From Siphonodentalium dalli (Eukaryota > Mollusca > Scaphopoda > Gadilida > Siphonodentaliidae): a DNA stretch of 64,000 bases. Below, in pieces: positions 34,269-48,900 of the stretch; within the stretch, counting starts at the first letter, position 1; every line of letters starts with the position of its first letter. A model generated the notes under the pieces. The model was not told the origin of the DNA and ran no database searches. It worked only from the letters and a program-made list of their open reading frames with translations. Location of the stretch: NCBI GenBank assembly GCA_032622095.1, contig CP136062.1, positions 51,911,349-51,975,348 of the forward strand, read 5' to 3'. Position numbers and translations under genes: made by a program.

Positions 34269-37130
34269 ATTGAGGACAATACACTATTCATGCGCTGATT
34301 ACGTTTGTATATGAACAAAACTGTACATATTTTAATATTCCATCTGTTGGTGGCGATTTGACCACATATTAATATTTCTGCAACGAACACCGCCCGTGCC
34401 TTTAATTATTATAACCAATGCCATGTACTGATATACATATACATATAGCTAACAAAATTAACGACATTAGGGAGACTCTTGAAATAATCCGACCTTAGGG
34501 AGACATCTCGACAAAGCTATATATATTTTAATATTCCATCTGTTGGTGGCGATTTGATCACATATGAATAGTTCTGCAACGAACGCCACCCGTGCCTATA
34601 ATTATTATAACCAATGCCATGTACTGATATACATATACATATAGCTAACAAAATTAACGACATTAGTGAGACTCTTGAAATAATCCGACCTTAGGGAGAC
34701 ATCTCGACAAAGCTATATATATTTTAATATTCCATCTGTTGGTGGCGATTTGATCACATATGAATAGTTCTGCAACGAACGCCGCCCGTGCCTTTAATTA
34801 TTATAACCAATACCATGTAATGATATACATATACCTAACAACATGAAACGACATTCGGGAGACTCTTGAAATAATCCGACCTTAGGCAGACATCTCAATA
34901 TATCATTTTCCATGCAACGTGCAGCTTCTGGGTATGGTGAGAGCATTTGGAATTAATAAAAAAATATCTTTTATAGCTCATATTATAGATACGGGCGGTG
35001 TTGGCGGTGGGTATGCTGTTAAAATATTCATCTCCGTCAAAAACCGCCATAAACAGAAATAGTAAAATATAGGCAGAATTTGTTGTTATATCATACAGAA
35101 ATATGGCATAAACAGTATGTTATTGTCAATTGTTTTCACTTTGTTGTGCAAACAAAAGGAAAAAACCGTTACGTTTCCTGACTTTTGTATAGATCCGGAT
35201 ATGGTAAGCATAAAGAGCGTTGTTTGTTACTATTTTTCTTATATTGAAATAATGAAGAGCGTTTATATAATGTTTGTGTGCTTAACCAATATGATTGCGT
35301 TGTGTTATGTAAACAGGAGCAAAACTTCTGTAACACGAGCATGCTGTTGTTTATGCAATCATCGTACACATTGAGGACAATACCCTATTCACGCGCTGAT
35401 TACGTTCGCATATGAACAAAACTGTACATATTTTAATATTCCATCTGTTGGTGGCGATTTGACCACATATTAATATTTCTGCAACGAACACCGTTCGTGC
35501 CTTTAATTATTATAACCAATGCCATGTACTGATATACATATACATATAGCTAACAAAATTAACGACATTAGGGAGACTCTTGAAATAATCCGACCTTAGG
35601 GAGAATTATCGACAAAGCTATATATATTTTAATATGCCATCTGTTGGTGGCAATTTGATTACATATGAATAGTTCTGCAACGAACGCCGCCCGTGCCTTT
35701 AATTATTATAACCAATACCATGTAATGATATACATATACCTAACAACATGAAACGACATTCGGGAGACTCTTGAAATAATCCGACCTTAGGCAGACATCT
35801 CAATATATCATTTTCCATGCAACGTGCAGCTTCTGGGTATGGTGAGAGCATTTGGTATTAATACAAAAACATCTTTTATTGCTCATATTATAGATACGGG
35901 CGGTGTTGGCGGTGGGTATGCTGTTAAAATATTCAGCTCCGTCAAAAACCGCCATAAACAGAAATAGTAAAATATAGGCAGAATTTGTTGTTATATCATA
36001 CAGAAATATGGCATAAACAGTATGTTATTGTCAATTGTTTTCATTTTGTTGTGCAAACAAAAGGAAAAAACCATTACGTTTCCTGACTTTTGTATAGATC
36101 CGGATATGGTAAGCATAAAGAGTGGTGTTTGTTACTATTTTTCTTATATGGAAATAATGAAGAGCGTTTATATAATGTTTGTGTGCTTAACCAATATGAT
36201 TGCGTTGTGTTATGTAAGCAGAAGAAAAACTTCTGTAACATGAGCATGCTGTTGTTTACGCAATCATCGTACACATTGAGGACAATACACTATTCGTGCG
36301 CTGATTACGTTTGCATATGAACAAAACTGTACATATTTTAATATTCCATCTGTTGGTGGCGATTTGACCACATATTAATATTTCTGCAACGAACACGGCC
36401 CGTGCCTTTAATTATTATAACCAATGCCATGTACTGATATACATATACATAGAGCTAACAAAATTAACGACATTAGGGAGACTCTTGAAATAATCCGACC
36501 TTAGGGAGACATCTCGACACAGCTATATATATTTTAATATTCCATCTGTTGGTGGCGATTTGATCACATATGAATAGTTCTGCAACGAACGCCACCCGTG
36601 CCTTTAATTATTATAACCAATACCATGTAATGATATACATATACCTAACAACATGAAACGACATTCGGGAGACTCTTGAAATAATCCGACCTTATGCAGA
36701 CATCTCAATATATCATTTTCCATGCAACGTGCAGCTTCTGGGTATGGTGAGAGCATTTGGTATTAATAAAAAAACATCTGTTATTGCTCATATTAAAGAT
36801 ACGGGCTGTCTTTGGCGGTGGGTATGCTGTTAGAATATTCAGCTCCGTCAAAAACCGCCATAAACAGAAATAGTAAAATATAGGCAGAATTTGTTGTTAT
36901 ATCACACATAACTATGGCATAGACAGTACGTTACGTTTCCTGACTTTTGTATAGATCCGGATATGGTAAGCATAAAGAGCGTTGTTTGTTACTATATTTC
37001 TTATATGAAATAATGAAGAGCGTTTATATAATGTTTGTGTGATTAACCAATATGATTGCGTTGTGTTATGTAAACAGAAGCAAAACTTCTGTAACACGAG
37101 CATGCTGTTGTTTACGCAATCATCGTACAC
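34269..37130 (+). repeat. Higher-order repeat copy 1 (2862 bp)
   Basis: Three monomers of 1101, 905 and 856 bp in that order. The next 2862 bp repeat the same order and share private variants (for example TTATATTGAAATAATG in the first monomer and AAGAGTGGTG in the second). Confidence 0.85.
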
Positions 37131-39992
37131 ATTAAGGACAATACACTATTCATGCGCTGATTACGTTTGTATATGAACAAAACTGTACATATTTTAATAT
37201 TCCATCTGTTGGTGGCGATTTGACCACATATTAATATTTCTGCAACGAACACCGCCCGTGCCTTTAATTATTATAACCAATGCCATGTACTGATATACAT
37301 ATACATATAGCTAACAAAATTAACGACATTAGGGAGACTCTTGAAATAATCCGACCTTAGGGAGACATCTCGACAAAGCTATATATATTTTAATATTCCA
37401 TCTGTTGGTGGCGATTTGATCACATATGAATAGTTCTGCAACGAACGCCACCCGTGCCTATAATTATTATAACCAATGCCATGTACTGATATACATATAC
37501 ATATAGCTAACAAAATTAACGACATTAGTGAGACTCTTGAAATAATCCGACCTTAGGGAGACATCTCGACAAAGATATATATATTTTAATATTCCATCTG
37601 TTGGTGGCGATTTGATCACATATGAATAGTTCTGCAACGAACGCCGCCCGTGCCTTTAATTATTATAACCAATACCATGTAATGATATACATATACCTAA
37701 CAACATGAAACGACATTCGGGAGACTCTTGAAATAATCCGACCTTAGGCAGACATCTCAATATATCATTTTCCATGCAACGTGCAGCTTCTGGGTATGGT
37801 GAGAGCATTTGGAATTAATAAAAAAATATCTTTTATTGCTCATATTATAGATACGGGCGGTGTTGGCGGTGGGTATGCTGTTAAAATATTCATCTCCGTC
37901 AAAAACCGCCATAAACAGAAATAGTAAAATATAGGCAGAATTTGTTGTTATATCATACAGAAATATGGCATAAACAGTATGTTATTGTCAATTGTTTTCA
38001 CTTTGTTGTGCAAACAAAAGGAAAAAACCGTTACGTTTCCTGACTTTTGTATAGATCCGGATATGGTAAGCATAAAGAGCGTTGTTTGTTACTATTTTTC
38101 TTATATTGAAATAATGAAGAGCGTTTATATAATGTTTGTGTGCTTAACCAATATGATTGCGTTGTGTTATGTAAACAGGAGCAAAACTTCTGTAACACGA
38201 GCATGCTGTTGTTTAGGCAATCATCGTACACATTGAGGACAATACACTATTCACGCGCTGATTACGTTCGCATATGAACAAAACTGTACATATTTTAATA
38301 TTCCATCTGTTGGTGGCGATTTGACCACATATTAATATTTCTGCAACGAACACCGTTCGTGCCTTTAATTATTATAACCAATGCCATGTACTGATATACA
38401 TATACATATAGCTAACAAAATTAACGACATTAGGGAGACTCTTGAAATAATCCGACCTTAGGGAGACATATCGACAAAGCTATATATATTTTAATATGCC
38501 ATCTGTTGGTGGCAATTTGATTACATATGAATAGTTCTGCAACGAACGCCGCCCGTGCCTTTAATTATTATAACCAATACCATGTAATGATATACATATA
38601 CCTAACAACATGAAACGACATTCTGGAGACTCTTGAAATAATCCGACCTTAGGCAGACATCTCAATATATCATTTTCCATGCAACGTGCAGCTTCTGGGT
38701 ATGGTGAGAGCATTTGGTATTAATACAAAAACATCTTTTATTGCTCATATTATAGATACGGGCGGTGTTGGCGGTGGGTATGCTGTTAAAATATTCAGCT
38801 CCGTCAAAAACCGCCATAAACAGAAATAGTAAAATATAGGCAGAATTTGTTGTTATATCATACAGAAATATGGCATAAACAGTATGTTATTGTCAATTGT
38901 TTTCATTTTGTTGTGCAAACAAAAGGAAAAAACCGTTACGTTTCCTGACTTTTGTATAGATCCGGATATGGTAAGCATAAAGAGTGGTGTTTGTTACTAT
39001 TTTTCTTATATGGAAATAATGAAGAGCGTTTATATAATGTTTGTGTGCTTAACCAATATGATTGCGTTGTGTTATGTAAGCAGAAGAAAAACTTCTGTAA
39101 CACGAGCATGCTGTTGTTTACGCAATCATCGTACACATTGAGGACAATACACTATTCGTGCGCTGATTACGTTTGCATATGAACAAAACTGTACATATTT
39201 TAATATTCCATCTGTTGGTGGCGATTTGATCACATATTAATATTTCTGCAACGAACACCTCCCGTGCCTTTAATTATTATAACCAATGCCATGTACTGAT
39301 ATACATATACATATAGCTAACAAAATTAACGACATTAGGGAGACTCTTGAAATAATCCGACCTTAGGGAGACATATCGACAAAGCTATATATATTTTAAT
39401 ATGCCATCTGTTGGTGGCGATTTGATCACATATGAATAGTTCTGCAACGAACGCCGCCCGTGCCTTTAATTATTATAACCAATACCATGTAATGATATAC
39501 ATATACCTAACAACATGAAACGACATTCGGGAGACTCTTGAAATAATCCGACCTTAGGCAGACATCTCAATATATCATTTTCCATGCAACGTGCAGCTTC
39601 TGGGTATGGTGAGAGCATTTGGTATTAATAAAAAAACATCTGTTATTGCTCATATTAAAGATACGGGCTGTCTTTGGCGGTGGGTATGCTGTTAGAATAT
39701 TCAGCTCCGTCAAAAACCGCCATAAACAGAAATAGTAAAATATAGGCAGAATTTGTTGTTATATCACACATAACTATGGCATAGACAGTACGTTACGTTT
39801 CCTGACTTTTGTATAGATCCGGATATGGTAAGCATAAAGAGCGTTGTTTGTTACTATATTTCTTATATGAAATAATGAAGAGCGTTTATATAATGTTTGT
39901 GTGATTAACCAATATGATTGCGTTGTGTTATGTAAACAGAAGCAAAACTTCTGTAACACGAGCATGCTGTTGTTTACGCAATCATCGTACAC
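37131..39992 (+). repeat. Higher-order repeat copy 2 (2862 bp)
   Basis: Same 1101-905-856 order as copy 1 with the same private variants. Only a few single-base differences are visible, such as TTTATGCAATC against TTTAGGCAATC in the first monomer. Confidence 0.85.
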
Positions 39993-42900
39993 ATTAAGGA
40001 CAATACACTATTCATGCGCTGATTACGTTTGTATATGAACAAAACTGTACATATTTTAATATTCCATCTGTTGGTGGCGATTTGACCACATATTAATATT
40101 TCTGCAACGAACACCGCCCGTGCCTTTAATTATTATAACCAATGCCATGTACTGATATACATATACATATAGCTAACAAAATTAACGACATTAGGGAGAC
40201 TCTTGAAATAATCCGACCTTAGGGAGACATCTCGACAAAGCTATATATATTTTAATATTCCATCTGTTGGTGGCGATTTGATCACATATGAATAGTTCTG
40301 CAACGAACGCCACCCGTGCCTATAATTATTATAACCAATGCCATGTACTGATATACATATACATATAGCTAACAAAATTAACGACATTAGTGAGACTCTT
40401 GAAATAATCCGACCGTAGGGAGACATCTCGACAAAGATATATATATTTTAATATTCCATCTGTTGGTGGCGATTTGATCACATATGAATAGTTCTGCAAC
40501 GAACGCCGCCCGTGCCTTTAATTATTATAACCAATACCATGTAATGATATACATATACCTAACAACATGAAACGACATTCGGGAGACTCTTGAAATAATC
40601 CGACCTTAGGCAGACATCTCAATATATCATTTTCCATGCAACGTGCAGCTTCTGGGTATGGTGAGAGCATTTGGAATTAATAAAAAAATATCTTTTATTG
40701 CTCATATTATAGATACGGGCGGTGTTGGCGGTGGGTATGCTGTTAAAATATTCATCTCCGTCAAAAACCGCCATAAACAGAAATAGTAAAATATAGGCAG
40801 AATTTGTTGTTATATCATACAGAAATATGGCATAAACAGTATGTTATTGTCGATTGTTTTCACTTTGTTGTGCAAACAAAAGGAAAAAACCGTTACGTTT
40901 CCTGACTTTTGTATAGATCCGGACATGGTAAGCATAAAGAGCGTTGTTTGTTACTATTTTTCTTATATTGAAATAATGAAGAGCGTTTATATAATGTTTG
41001 TGTGCTTAACCAATATGATTGCGTTGTGCTATGTAAACAGGAGCAAAACTTCTGTAACACGAGCATGCTGTTGTTTAGGCAATCATCGTACACATTGAGG
41101 ACAATACACTATTCACGCGCTGATTACGTTCGCATATGAACAAAACTGTACATATTTTAATATTCCATCTGTTGGTGGCGATTTGACCACATATTAATAT
41201 TTCTGCAACGAACACCGTTCGTGCCTTTAATTATTATAACCAATGCCATGTACTGATATACATATACATATAGCTAACAAAATTAACGACATTAGGGAGA
41301 CTCTTGAAATAATCCGACCTTAGGGAGACATATCGACAAAGCTATATATATTTTAATATGCCATCTGTTGGTGGCAATTTGATTACATATGAATAGTTCT
41401 GCAACGAACGCCGCCCGTGCCTTTAATTATTATAACCAATACCATGTAATGATATACATATACCTAACAACATGAAACGACATTCTGGAGACTCTTGAAA
41501 TAATCCGACCTTAGGCAGACATCTCAATATATCATTTTCCATGCAACGTGCAGCTTCTGGGTATTGTGAGAGCATTTGGTATTAATACAAAAACATCTTT
41601 TATTGCTCATATTATAGATACGGGCGGTGTTGGCGGTGGGTATGCTGTTAAAATATTCAGCTCCGTCAAAAACCGCCATAAACAGAAATAGTAAAATATA
41701 GGCAGAATTTGTTGTTATATCATACAGAAATATGGCATAAACAGTATGTTATTGTCAATTGTTTTCATTTTGTTGTGCAAACAAAAGGAAAAAAACCGTT
41801 ACGTTTCCTGACTTTTGTATAGATCCGGATATGGTAAACATAAAGAGTGGTGTTTGTTACTATTTTTCTTATATGGAAATAATGAAGAGCGTTTATATAA
41901 TGTTTGTGTGCTTAACCAATATGATTGCGTTGTGTTATGTAAGCAGAAGAAAAACTTCTGTAACACGAGCATGCTGTTGTTTACGCAATCATCGTACACA
42001 TTGAGGACAATACACTATTCGTGCGCTGATTACGTTTGCATATGAACAAAACTGTACATATTTTAATATTCCATCTGTTGGTGGCGATTTGATCACATAT
42101 TAATATTTCTGCAACGAACACCTCCCGTGCCTTTAATTATTATAACCAATGCCATGTACTGATATACATATACATATAGCTAACAAAATTAACGACATTA
42201 GGGAGACTCTTGAAATAATCCGACCTTAGGGAGACATCTCGACAAAGCTATATATATTTTAATATTCCATCTGTTGGTGGCGATTTGATCGCATATGAAT
42301 AGTTCTGCAACGAACGCCGCCCGTGCCTTTAATTATTATAACCAATACCATGTAATGATATACATATACCTAACAACATGAAACGACATTCGGGAGACTC
42401 TTGAAATAATCCGACCTTAGGCAGACATCTCAATATATCATTTTCCATGCAACGTGCAGCTTCTGGGTATGGTGAGAGCATTTGGTATTAATAAAAAAAA
42501 TATCTTTTATTGCTCATATTAAAGATACGGGCTGTCTTTGGCGGTGGGTATGCTGTTAAAATATTCAGCTCCGTCAAAAACCGACATAAACAGAAATAGT
42601 AAAATATAGGCAGAATTTGTTGTTATATCATACAGAAATATGGCATAAACAGTATGTTATTGTCGATTGTTTTCACTTTGTTGTGCAAACAAAAGGAAAA
42701 AACCGTTACGTTTCCTGACTTTTGTATAGATCCGGACATGGTAAGCATAAAGAGCGTTGTTTGTTACTATTTTTCTTATATTGAAATAATGAAGAGCGTT
42801 TATATAATGTTTGTGTGCTTAACCAATATGATTGCGTTGTGCTATGTAAACAGGAGCAAAACTTCTGTAACACGAGCATGCTGTTGTTTAGGCAATCATC

Positions 42901-44668
42901 GTACACATTGAGGACAATACACTATTCACGCGCTGATTACGTTCGCATATGAACAAAACTGTACATATTTTAATATTCCATCTGTTGGTGGCGATTTGAC
43001 CACATATTAATATTTCTGCAACGAACACCGTTCGTGCCTTTAATTATTATAACCAATGCCATGTACTGATATACATATACATATAGCTAACAAAATTAAC
43101 GACATTAGGGAGACTCTTGAAATAATCCGACCTTAGGGAGACATATCGACAAAGCTATATATATTTTAATATGCCATCTGTTGGTGGCAATTTGATTACA
43201 TATGAATAGTTCTGCAACGAACGCCGCCCGTGCCTTTAATTATTATAACCAATACCATGTAATGATATACATATACCTAACAACATGAAACGACATTCTG
43301 GAGACTCTTGAAATAATCCGACCTTAGGCAGACATCTCAATATATCATTTTCCATGCAACGTGCAGCTTCTGGGTATTGTGAGAGCATTTGGTATTAATA
43401 CAAAAACATCTTTTATTGCTCATATTATAGATACGGGCGGTGTTGGCGGTGGGTATGCTGTTAAAATATTCAGCTCCGTCAAAAACCGCCATAAACAGAA
43501 ATAGTAAAATATAGGCAGAATTTGTTGTTATATCATACAGAAATATGGCATAAACAGTATGTTATTGTCAATTGTTTTCATTTTGTTGTGCAAACAAAAG
43601 GAAAAAACCGTTACGTTTCCTGACTTTTGTATAGATCCGGATATGGTAAACATAAAGAGTGGTGTTTGTTACTATTTTTCTTATATGGAAATAATGAAGA
43701 GCGTTTATATAATGTTTGTGTGCTTAACCAATATGATTGCGTTGTGTTATGTAAGCAGAAGAAAAACTTCTGTAACACGAGCATGCTGTTGTTTACGCAA
43801 TCATCGTACACATTGAGGACAATACACTATTCGTGCGCTGATTACGTTTGCATATGAACAAAACTGTACATATTTTAATATTCCATCTGTTGGTGGCGAT
43901 TTGATCACATATTAATATTTCTGCAACGAACACCTCCCGTGCCTTTAATTATTATAACCAATGCCATGTACTGATATACATATACATATAGCTAACAAAA
44001 TTAACGACATTAGGGAGACTCTTGAAATAATCCGACCTTAGGGAGACATCTCGACAAAGCTATATATATTTTAATATTCCATCTGTTGGTGGCGATTTGA
44101 TCGCATATGAATAGTTCTGCAACGAACGCCGCCCGTGCCTTTAATTATTATAACCAATACCATGTAATGATATACATATACCTAACAACATGAAACGACA
44201 TTCGGGAGACTCTTGAAATAATCCGACCTTAGGCAGACATCTCAATATATCAATTTCCATGCAACGTGCAGCTTCTGGGTATGGTGAGAGCATTTGGTAT
44301 TAATAAAAAAAATATCTTTTATTGCTCATATTAAAGATACGGGCTGTCTTTGGCGGTGGGTATGATGTTAAAATATTCAGCTCCGTCAAAAACCGACATA
44401 AACAGAAATAGTAAAATATAGGCAGAATTTGTTGTTATATCATACAGAACTATGGCATAAACAGTACGTTACGTTTACTGACTTTTGTATAGATCCGGAT
44501 ATGGTAAGCATAAAGAGCGTTGTTTGTTACTATATTTCTTATATGGAATAATGAAGAGCGTTTATATAATGTTTGTGTAATTAACCAATATGATTGCGTT
44601 GTGTTATGTAAACAGAAGGAAAACTTCTGTAACACGAGCATGCTGTTGTTTACGCAATCATCGTACAC
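39993..44668 (+). repeat. Expanded higher-order repeat (1101-906-907-905-857)
   Basis: Begins like the two copies to its left, but a two-monomer block of ~1812 bp (monomer variants with TATATTGAAATAATG and AAGAGTGGTG) is present twice before the 857-bp monomer. This is consistent with unequal exchange within the array. Confidence 0.75.
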
Positions 44669-44919
44669 ATTGAGGACAATACACTATTCATGCGCTGATT
44701 ACGTTTGCATATGAACAAAACAGTACATATTTTAAATTTCCATCTGTTGGTGGCGATTTGACCACATATTAATATTTCTGCAACGAACACCGCCCGTGCC
44801 TTTAATTATTATAGCCAATGCCATGTACTGATATACATATACATATAGCTAACAAAATTAACGACATTACGGAGACTCTTGAAATAATCCGACCATAGGG
44901 AGACATCTCGACAAAGCTA

Positions 44920-44928
44920 TATATATTT
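44920..44928. repeat. 9-bp target-site duplication, left copy
   Basis: TATATATTT immediately left of the minisatellite element. The uninterrupted satellite reads GCTATATATATTTTAATATT, so this nonamer occurs once in the empty site. Confidence 0.85.
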
Positions 44929-44989
44929 ACAGACATGACAATTGGAACTTATTCCCTATTCCTTATTTCCAAAAAAGTCGCTTTCGACC

Positions 44990-45931
44990 GATTTGACGGC
45001 ATGGGTGGGTGGCCCGCCCCAAATACCACCTAGAAACACCCGACCCCCACCCATCACCCCCGGGGGGTGCCACCCCGAGAGGGTGAAAATGGGGTATGGA
45101 CCATTTTCGAGAACGGTAAGGATTTCGACCGATTTGACGGCATGGGTGGGTGGCCCGCCCCAAATACTACCTAGAAACACCCGACCCCCCACCCATCACC
45201 CCCGGGGGGGGTGCCACCCCGAGGGGGTGAAAATGGGGTATGTACCATTTTCGAGAACGGTAAGGATTTCGACCGATTTGACGGCATGGGTGGGTGGCCC
45301 GCCCCAAATACTACATAGAAACACCCCGATCCCCCACCCACCACCCCCGGGGGTGCCACCCCGAGGGGGTGGTGGGTGGGGTATGGACCATTTTCGAGAA
45401 CGGTAAGGATTTCGACCGATTTGACGGCATGGGTGGGTGGCCCCCCCCAAATACTACCTAGAAAAACCCCGATCCCCACCCATCACCCCCGGGGGTGCCA
45501 CCCCGAGGGGGTGAAAATGGGGTATGGACCATTTTCGAGAACGGTAAGGATTTCGACCGATTTGACGGCATGGGTGTGTGGCCCGCCCCAAATACCACCT
45601 AGAAACATCCCGACCCCCCACCCATCACCCCCGGGGGGTGCCACTCCAAGGGGGTGAAAATGGGGCATGGACCATTTTCGAGAACGGTAAGGATTTCGAC
45701 CGATTTGACGGCATGGGTGGGTGGCCCGCCCCAAATACCACCTAGAAACACCCCGATCCCCCCACTTATCACCCCCGGGGGGTGCCACCCGAGGGGGTGA
45801 AAATGGGATATGGACCATTTTCGAGAACGGTAAGGATTTCGACCGATTTGACGGCATGTGTAGGTGGCCCGCCCAAAATACCACCTAGAAACACCCCGAC
45901 CCCCCACACATCACCCCGAGGGGGTGAAAAT
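44990..45931 (+). repeat. ~142-bp GC-rich minisatellite, forward part (about 7 copies)
   Basis: Landmark GATTTGACGGCATGGGTG recurs every ~142 bp (44992, 45133, 45276, 45418, 45559, 45702, 45847). Each unit contains CACCCCCGGGGGTG-type perfect palindromes next to CACCCCGAGGGGGTG and homopurine/homopyrimidine runs. Unit length varies by a few bases in C/G runs, so reading frames change from unit to unit. Confidence 0.9.
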
Positions 45932-45943
45932 GGGGTATGGATT

Positions 45944-48900
45944 ATTTTCACCCCCTCGGGGTGGCACCCCCGGGGTGATGGGTGGGGGTCGAGGTGTTTC
46001 TAGGTGGTATTTGAGGCGGGCCACCCACCCATGCCGTCAAATCTGTCGAAATCCTTACCGTTCTCGAAAATGGTCCATAGCCCATTTTCACCCCCTCGGG
46101 GTGGCACCCCCGGGGTGATGGGTGGGCGGTCGGGGTGTTTCTAGGTAGTATTTGGGGCGGGCCACCCACCCATGCCGTCAAATCGGTCGAAATCCTTACC
46201 GTTCTCGAAAATGGTCCATACCCCATTTTCACCCCCTCGGGTGGCACCCCCGGGGGTGATGGGTAGGGGGTCGGGGTGTTTCTAGGTGGTATTTGGGGCG
46301 GGCCACCCACCCATTCCGTCAAATCGGTCGAAATCCTTACCGTTCTCGAAAATGGTCCATACCCCATTTTCACCCCCTCGGGGTGGCACCCTCCGGGGGT
46401 GATGGGTGGGGGTCGGGGTGTTTCTAGGTGGTATTTGGGGCGGGCCACCCACCCATGCCGTCAAATCGGTTGAAATCCTTACCGTTCTCGAAAATGGTCC
46501 ATACCCCATTTTCACCCTCTTGGGGTGGCATCCCCCGGGGGTGATAAGTGGGAGGTCGGGGTGTTTCTAGGTAGTATTTGGGGCGGGCCACCCACCCATG
46601 CCGTCAAATCGGTCGAAATCCTTATCGTTCTCGAAAATGGTCCATACCCCATTTTAACCCCATCGGGGTGGCACCCCCCGGGGGTGATGGGTGGGGGTCG
46701 GGGTGTTTCTTGTGGTATTTGGAACGGACCACCCACCCATGCCGTCAAATCGGTCGAAATCCTTACCGTTCTCGAAAATGGTCCATACCCCATTTTCACC
46801 CCTCGGGGTGGCACCCCCCGGGGTGATGGGTGTGGTGTCGTGTTGTTTCTATGTGGTATTTGGGGCGGGCCACCCACCCATGCCGTCAAATCGGTCGAAA
46901 TCCTTACCGTTCTCGAAAATGGTCCATACCCCATTTTCACCCTCTCGGGGTGGCATCCCCCGGGGGTGATGGGTGGGAGGTCGGGGTGTTTCTAGGTAGT
47001 ATTTGGGGCGGGCCACCCACCCATGCCGTCAAATCGGTCGAAATCCTTATCGTTCTCGAAAATGGTCCATACCCCATTTTCACCCCATCGGGGTGGCACC
47101 CCCCGGAGTGATGGGTGGGGGTCGGGGTGTTTCTTGGTGGTATTTGGAACGGGCCACCCACCCATGCCGTCAAATCGGTCGAAATCCTTACCGTTCTCGA
47201 AAATGGTCCTTACCCCATTTTCACCCCCTCGGGGTGGCACCCCCCCCCCCGGGGTGATGGGTGGGGGGTCGGGGTGTTTCTATGTAGTATTTGGGGCGGA
47301 CAACCCACCCATGCCGTCAAATCGGTCGAAATTCTTACCGTTCTCGAAAATGGTCCATACCCCATTTTCACCCCCTCGGGGTGGCACCCCCCCCGGGGTG
47401 ATGGGTGGGGGGTCGGGGTGTTTCTATGTAGTATTTGGGGCGGACCACCCACCCATGCCGTCAAATCGGTCGAAATCCTTACCGTTCTCGAAAATGGTCC
47501 ATACCCCATTTTCACCCCCTCGGGGTGGCACCCCCCGGGGGTGATGGGTGGGGTGTCGGGGTGTTTCTAGGTAGTATTTGGGGCGGGCCACCCACCCATG
47601 CCGTCAAATCGGTCGAAATCCTTACCGTTCTCGAAAATGGTCCATACCACATTTTCACCCCCTCGGGGTGGCACCCCCGGGGGAGATGGTTGGGGGGGTC
47701 GGGGTGTTTCTAAGTGGTATTTGGGGCGGGCCACCCACCCATGCCGTCAAATCGGTCGAAATCCTTACCGTTCTCGAAAATGGTCCATACCCCATATTCA
47801 CCCCCTCGGGTGGCACCGCCGGGGATGATGGGTGGGGGGTCGGGGTGTTTCTAGGTAGTATTTGGGGCGGGCCACCCACCCATGCCGTCAAATCGGTCGA
47901 AATCCTTACCGTTCTCGAAAATGGTCCATACCCCATTTTCACCCCCTCGGGGTGGCACCCCCCCGGGGTGATGGGTGGGGGGTCGGGGTGTTTCTATGTA
48001 GTATTTGGGGCGGACCACCCACCCATGCCGTCAAATCGATCGAAATCCTTACCTTTCTCGAAAATGGTCCATACCCCATTTTCACCCCCTCGGGGTGGCA
48101 CCCCCCGGGGGTGATGGGTGGGGGGTCGGGGTGTTTCTAGGTGGTATTTGGGGCGGGCCACCCACCCATGCCGTCAAATTGGTCGAAATCCTTACCGTTC
48201 TCGAAAATGGTCCATACCCCATTTTCACCCCATCGGGGTGGCACCCCCGGGGGTGATGGGTGGGGGGGTCGGGGTGTTTCTAGGTAGTATTTGGGGCGGG
48301 CCACCCACCCATGCCGTCAAATCGGTCGAAATCCTTACCGTACTCGAAAATGGTCCATACCCCATTTTCAGCCCCACGGGGTGGCACCCCCCGGAGGTGA
48401 TGGGTGGGGTTCGGGGTGTTTCTAGGTGGTATTTGGGGCGGGCCACCCGCTCATGCCGTCAAATTGGTCGAAATCCTTACCGTTCTCGAAAATGGTCCAT
48501 ACCCCATTTTCACCCCATCGGGGTGGCACCCCAGGAGGTGATGGGTGGGGTGTCGGGGTGTTTCTAGGTAGTATTTGGGGCGGGCCACCCACCCATGCCG
48601 TCAAATCGGTCGAAATCCTTACCGTTCTCGAAAATGGTCCATACCACATTTTCACCCCCTCGGGGTGGCACCCCCGGGGGAGATGGTTGGGGGGGGGGTC
48701 GGGGTGTTTCTAAGTGGTATTTGGGGCGGGCCACCCACCCATGCCGTCAAATCGGTCGAAATCCTTACCGTTCTCGAAAATGGTCCATACCCCATATTCA
48801 CCCCCTCGGGTGGCACCCCCGGGGATGATGGGTGGGGGGTCGGGGTGTTTCTAGGTAGTATTTGGGGCGGGCCACCCACCCATGCCGTCAAATCGGTCGA

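Larger units (their letters stand above)
27629..44928 (+). repeat. Satellite array built from a TTAA-MITE plus flank (left part)
   Basis: About 20 head-to-tail monomers. The landmark ATCATCGTACAC ends at 29031, 29887, 30548, 31650, 32507, 33413, 34268, 35369, 36274, 37130, 38231, 39136, 39992, 41093, 41999, 42906, 43811 and 44668. The spacings (661, 855-857, 905-907, 1101-1102) come from two switches: one to three copies of a 196-bp subrepeat and presence or absence of a 49-bp segment next to GGCATAAACAGTA. Each monomer holds the TTAA-bounded MITE (475 or 524 bp, for example 29550-30024), extra copies of its right end and a non-MITE flank. The first ~900 bp are diverged. Short frames of 60-85 codons recur in every monomer and are not genes. 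Confidence 0.9.

Noticed and set aside
28786-44668. Recurring 60-85-codon reading frames on both strands in every satellite monomer
   Set aside because: They repeat because the DNA repeats. The same stretch is open on both strands, the frames shift with the 49-bp and single-base indels, and the sequences show no domain or codon-level conservation.
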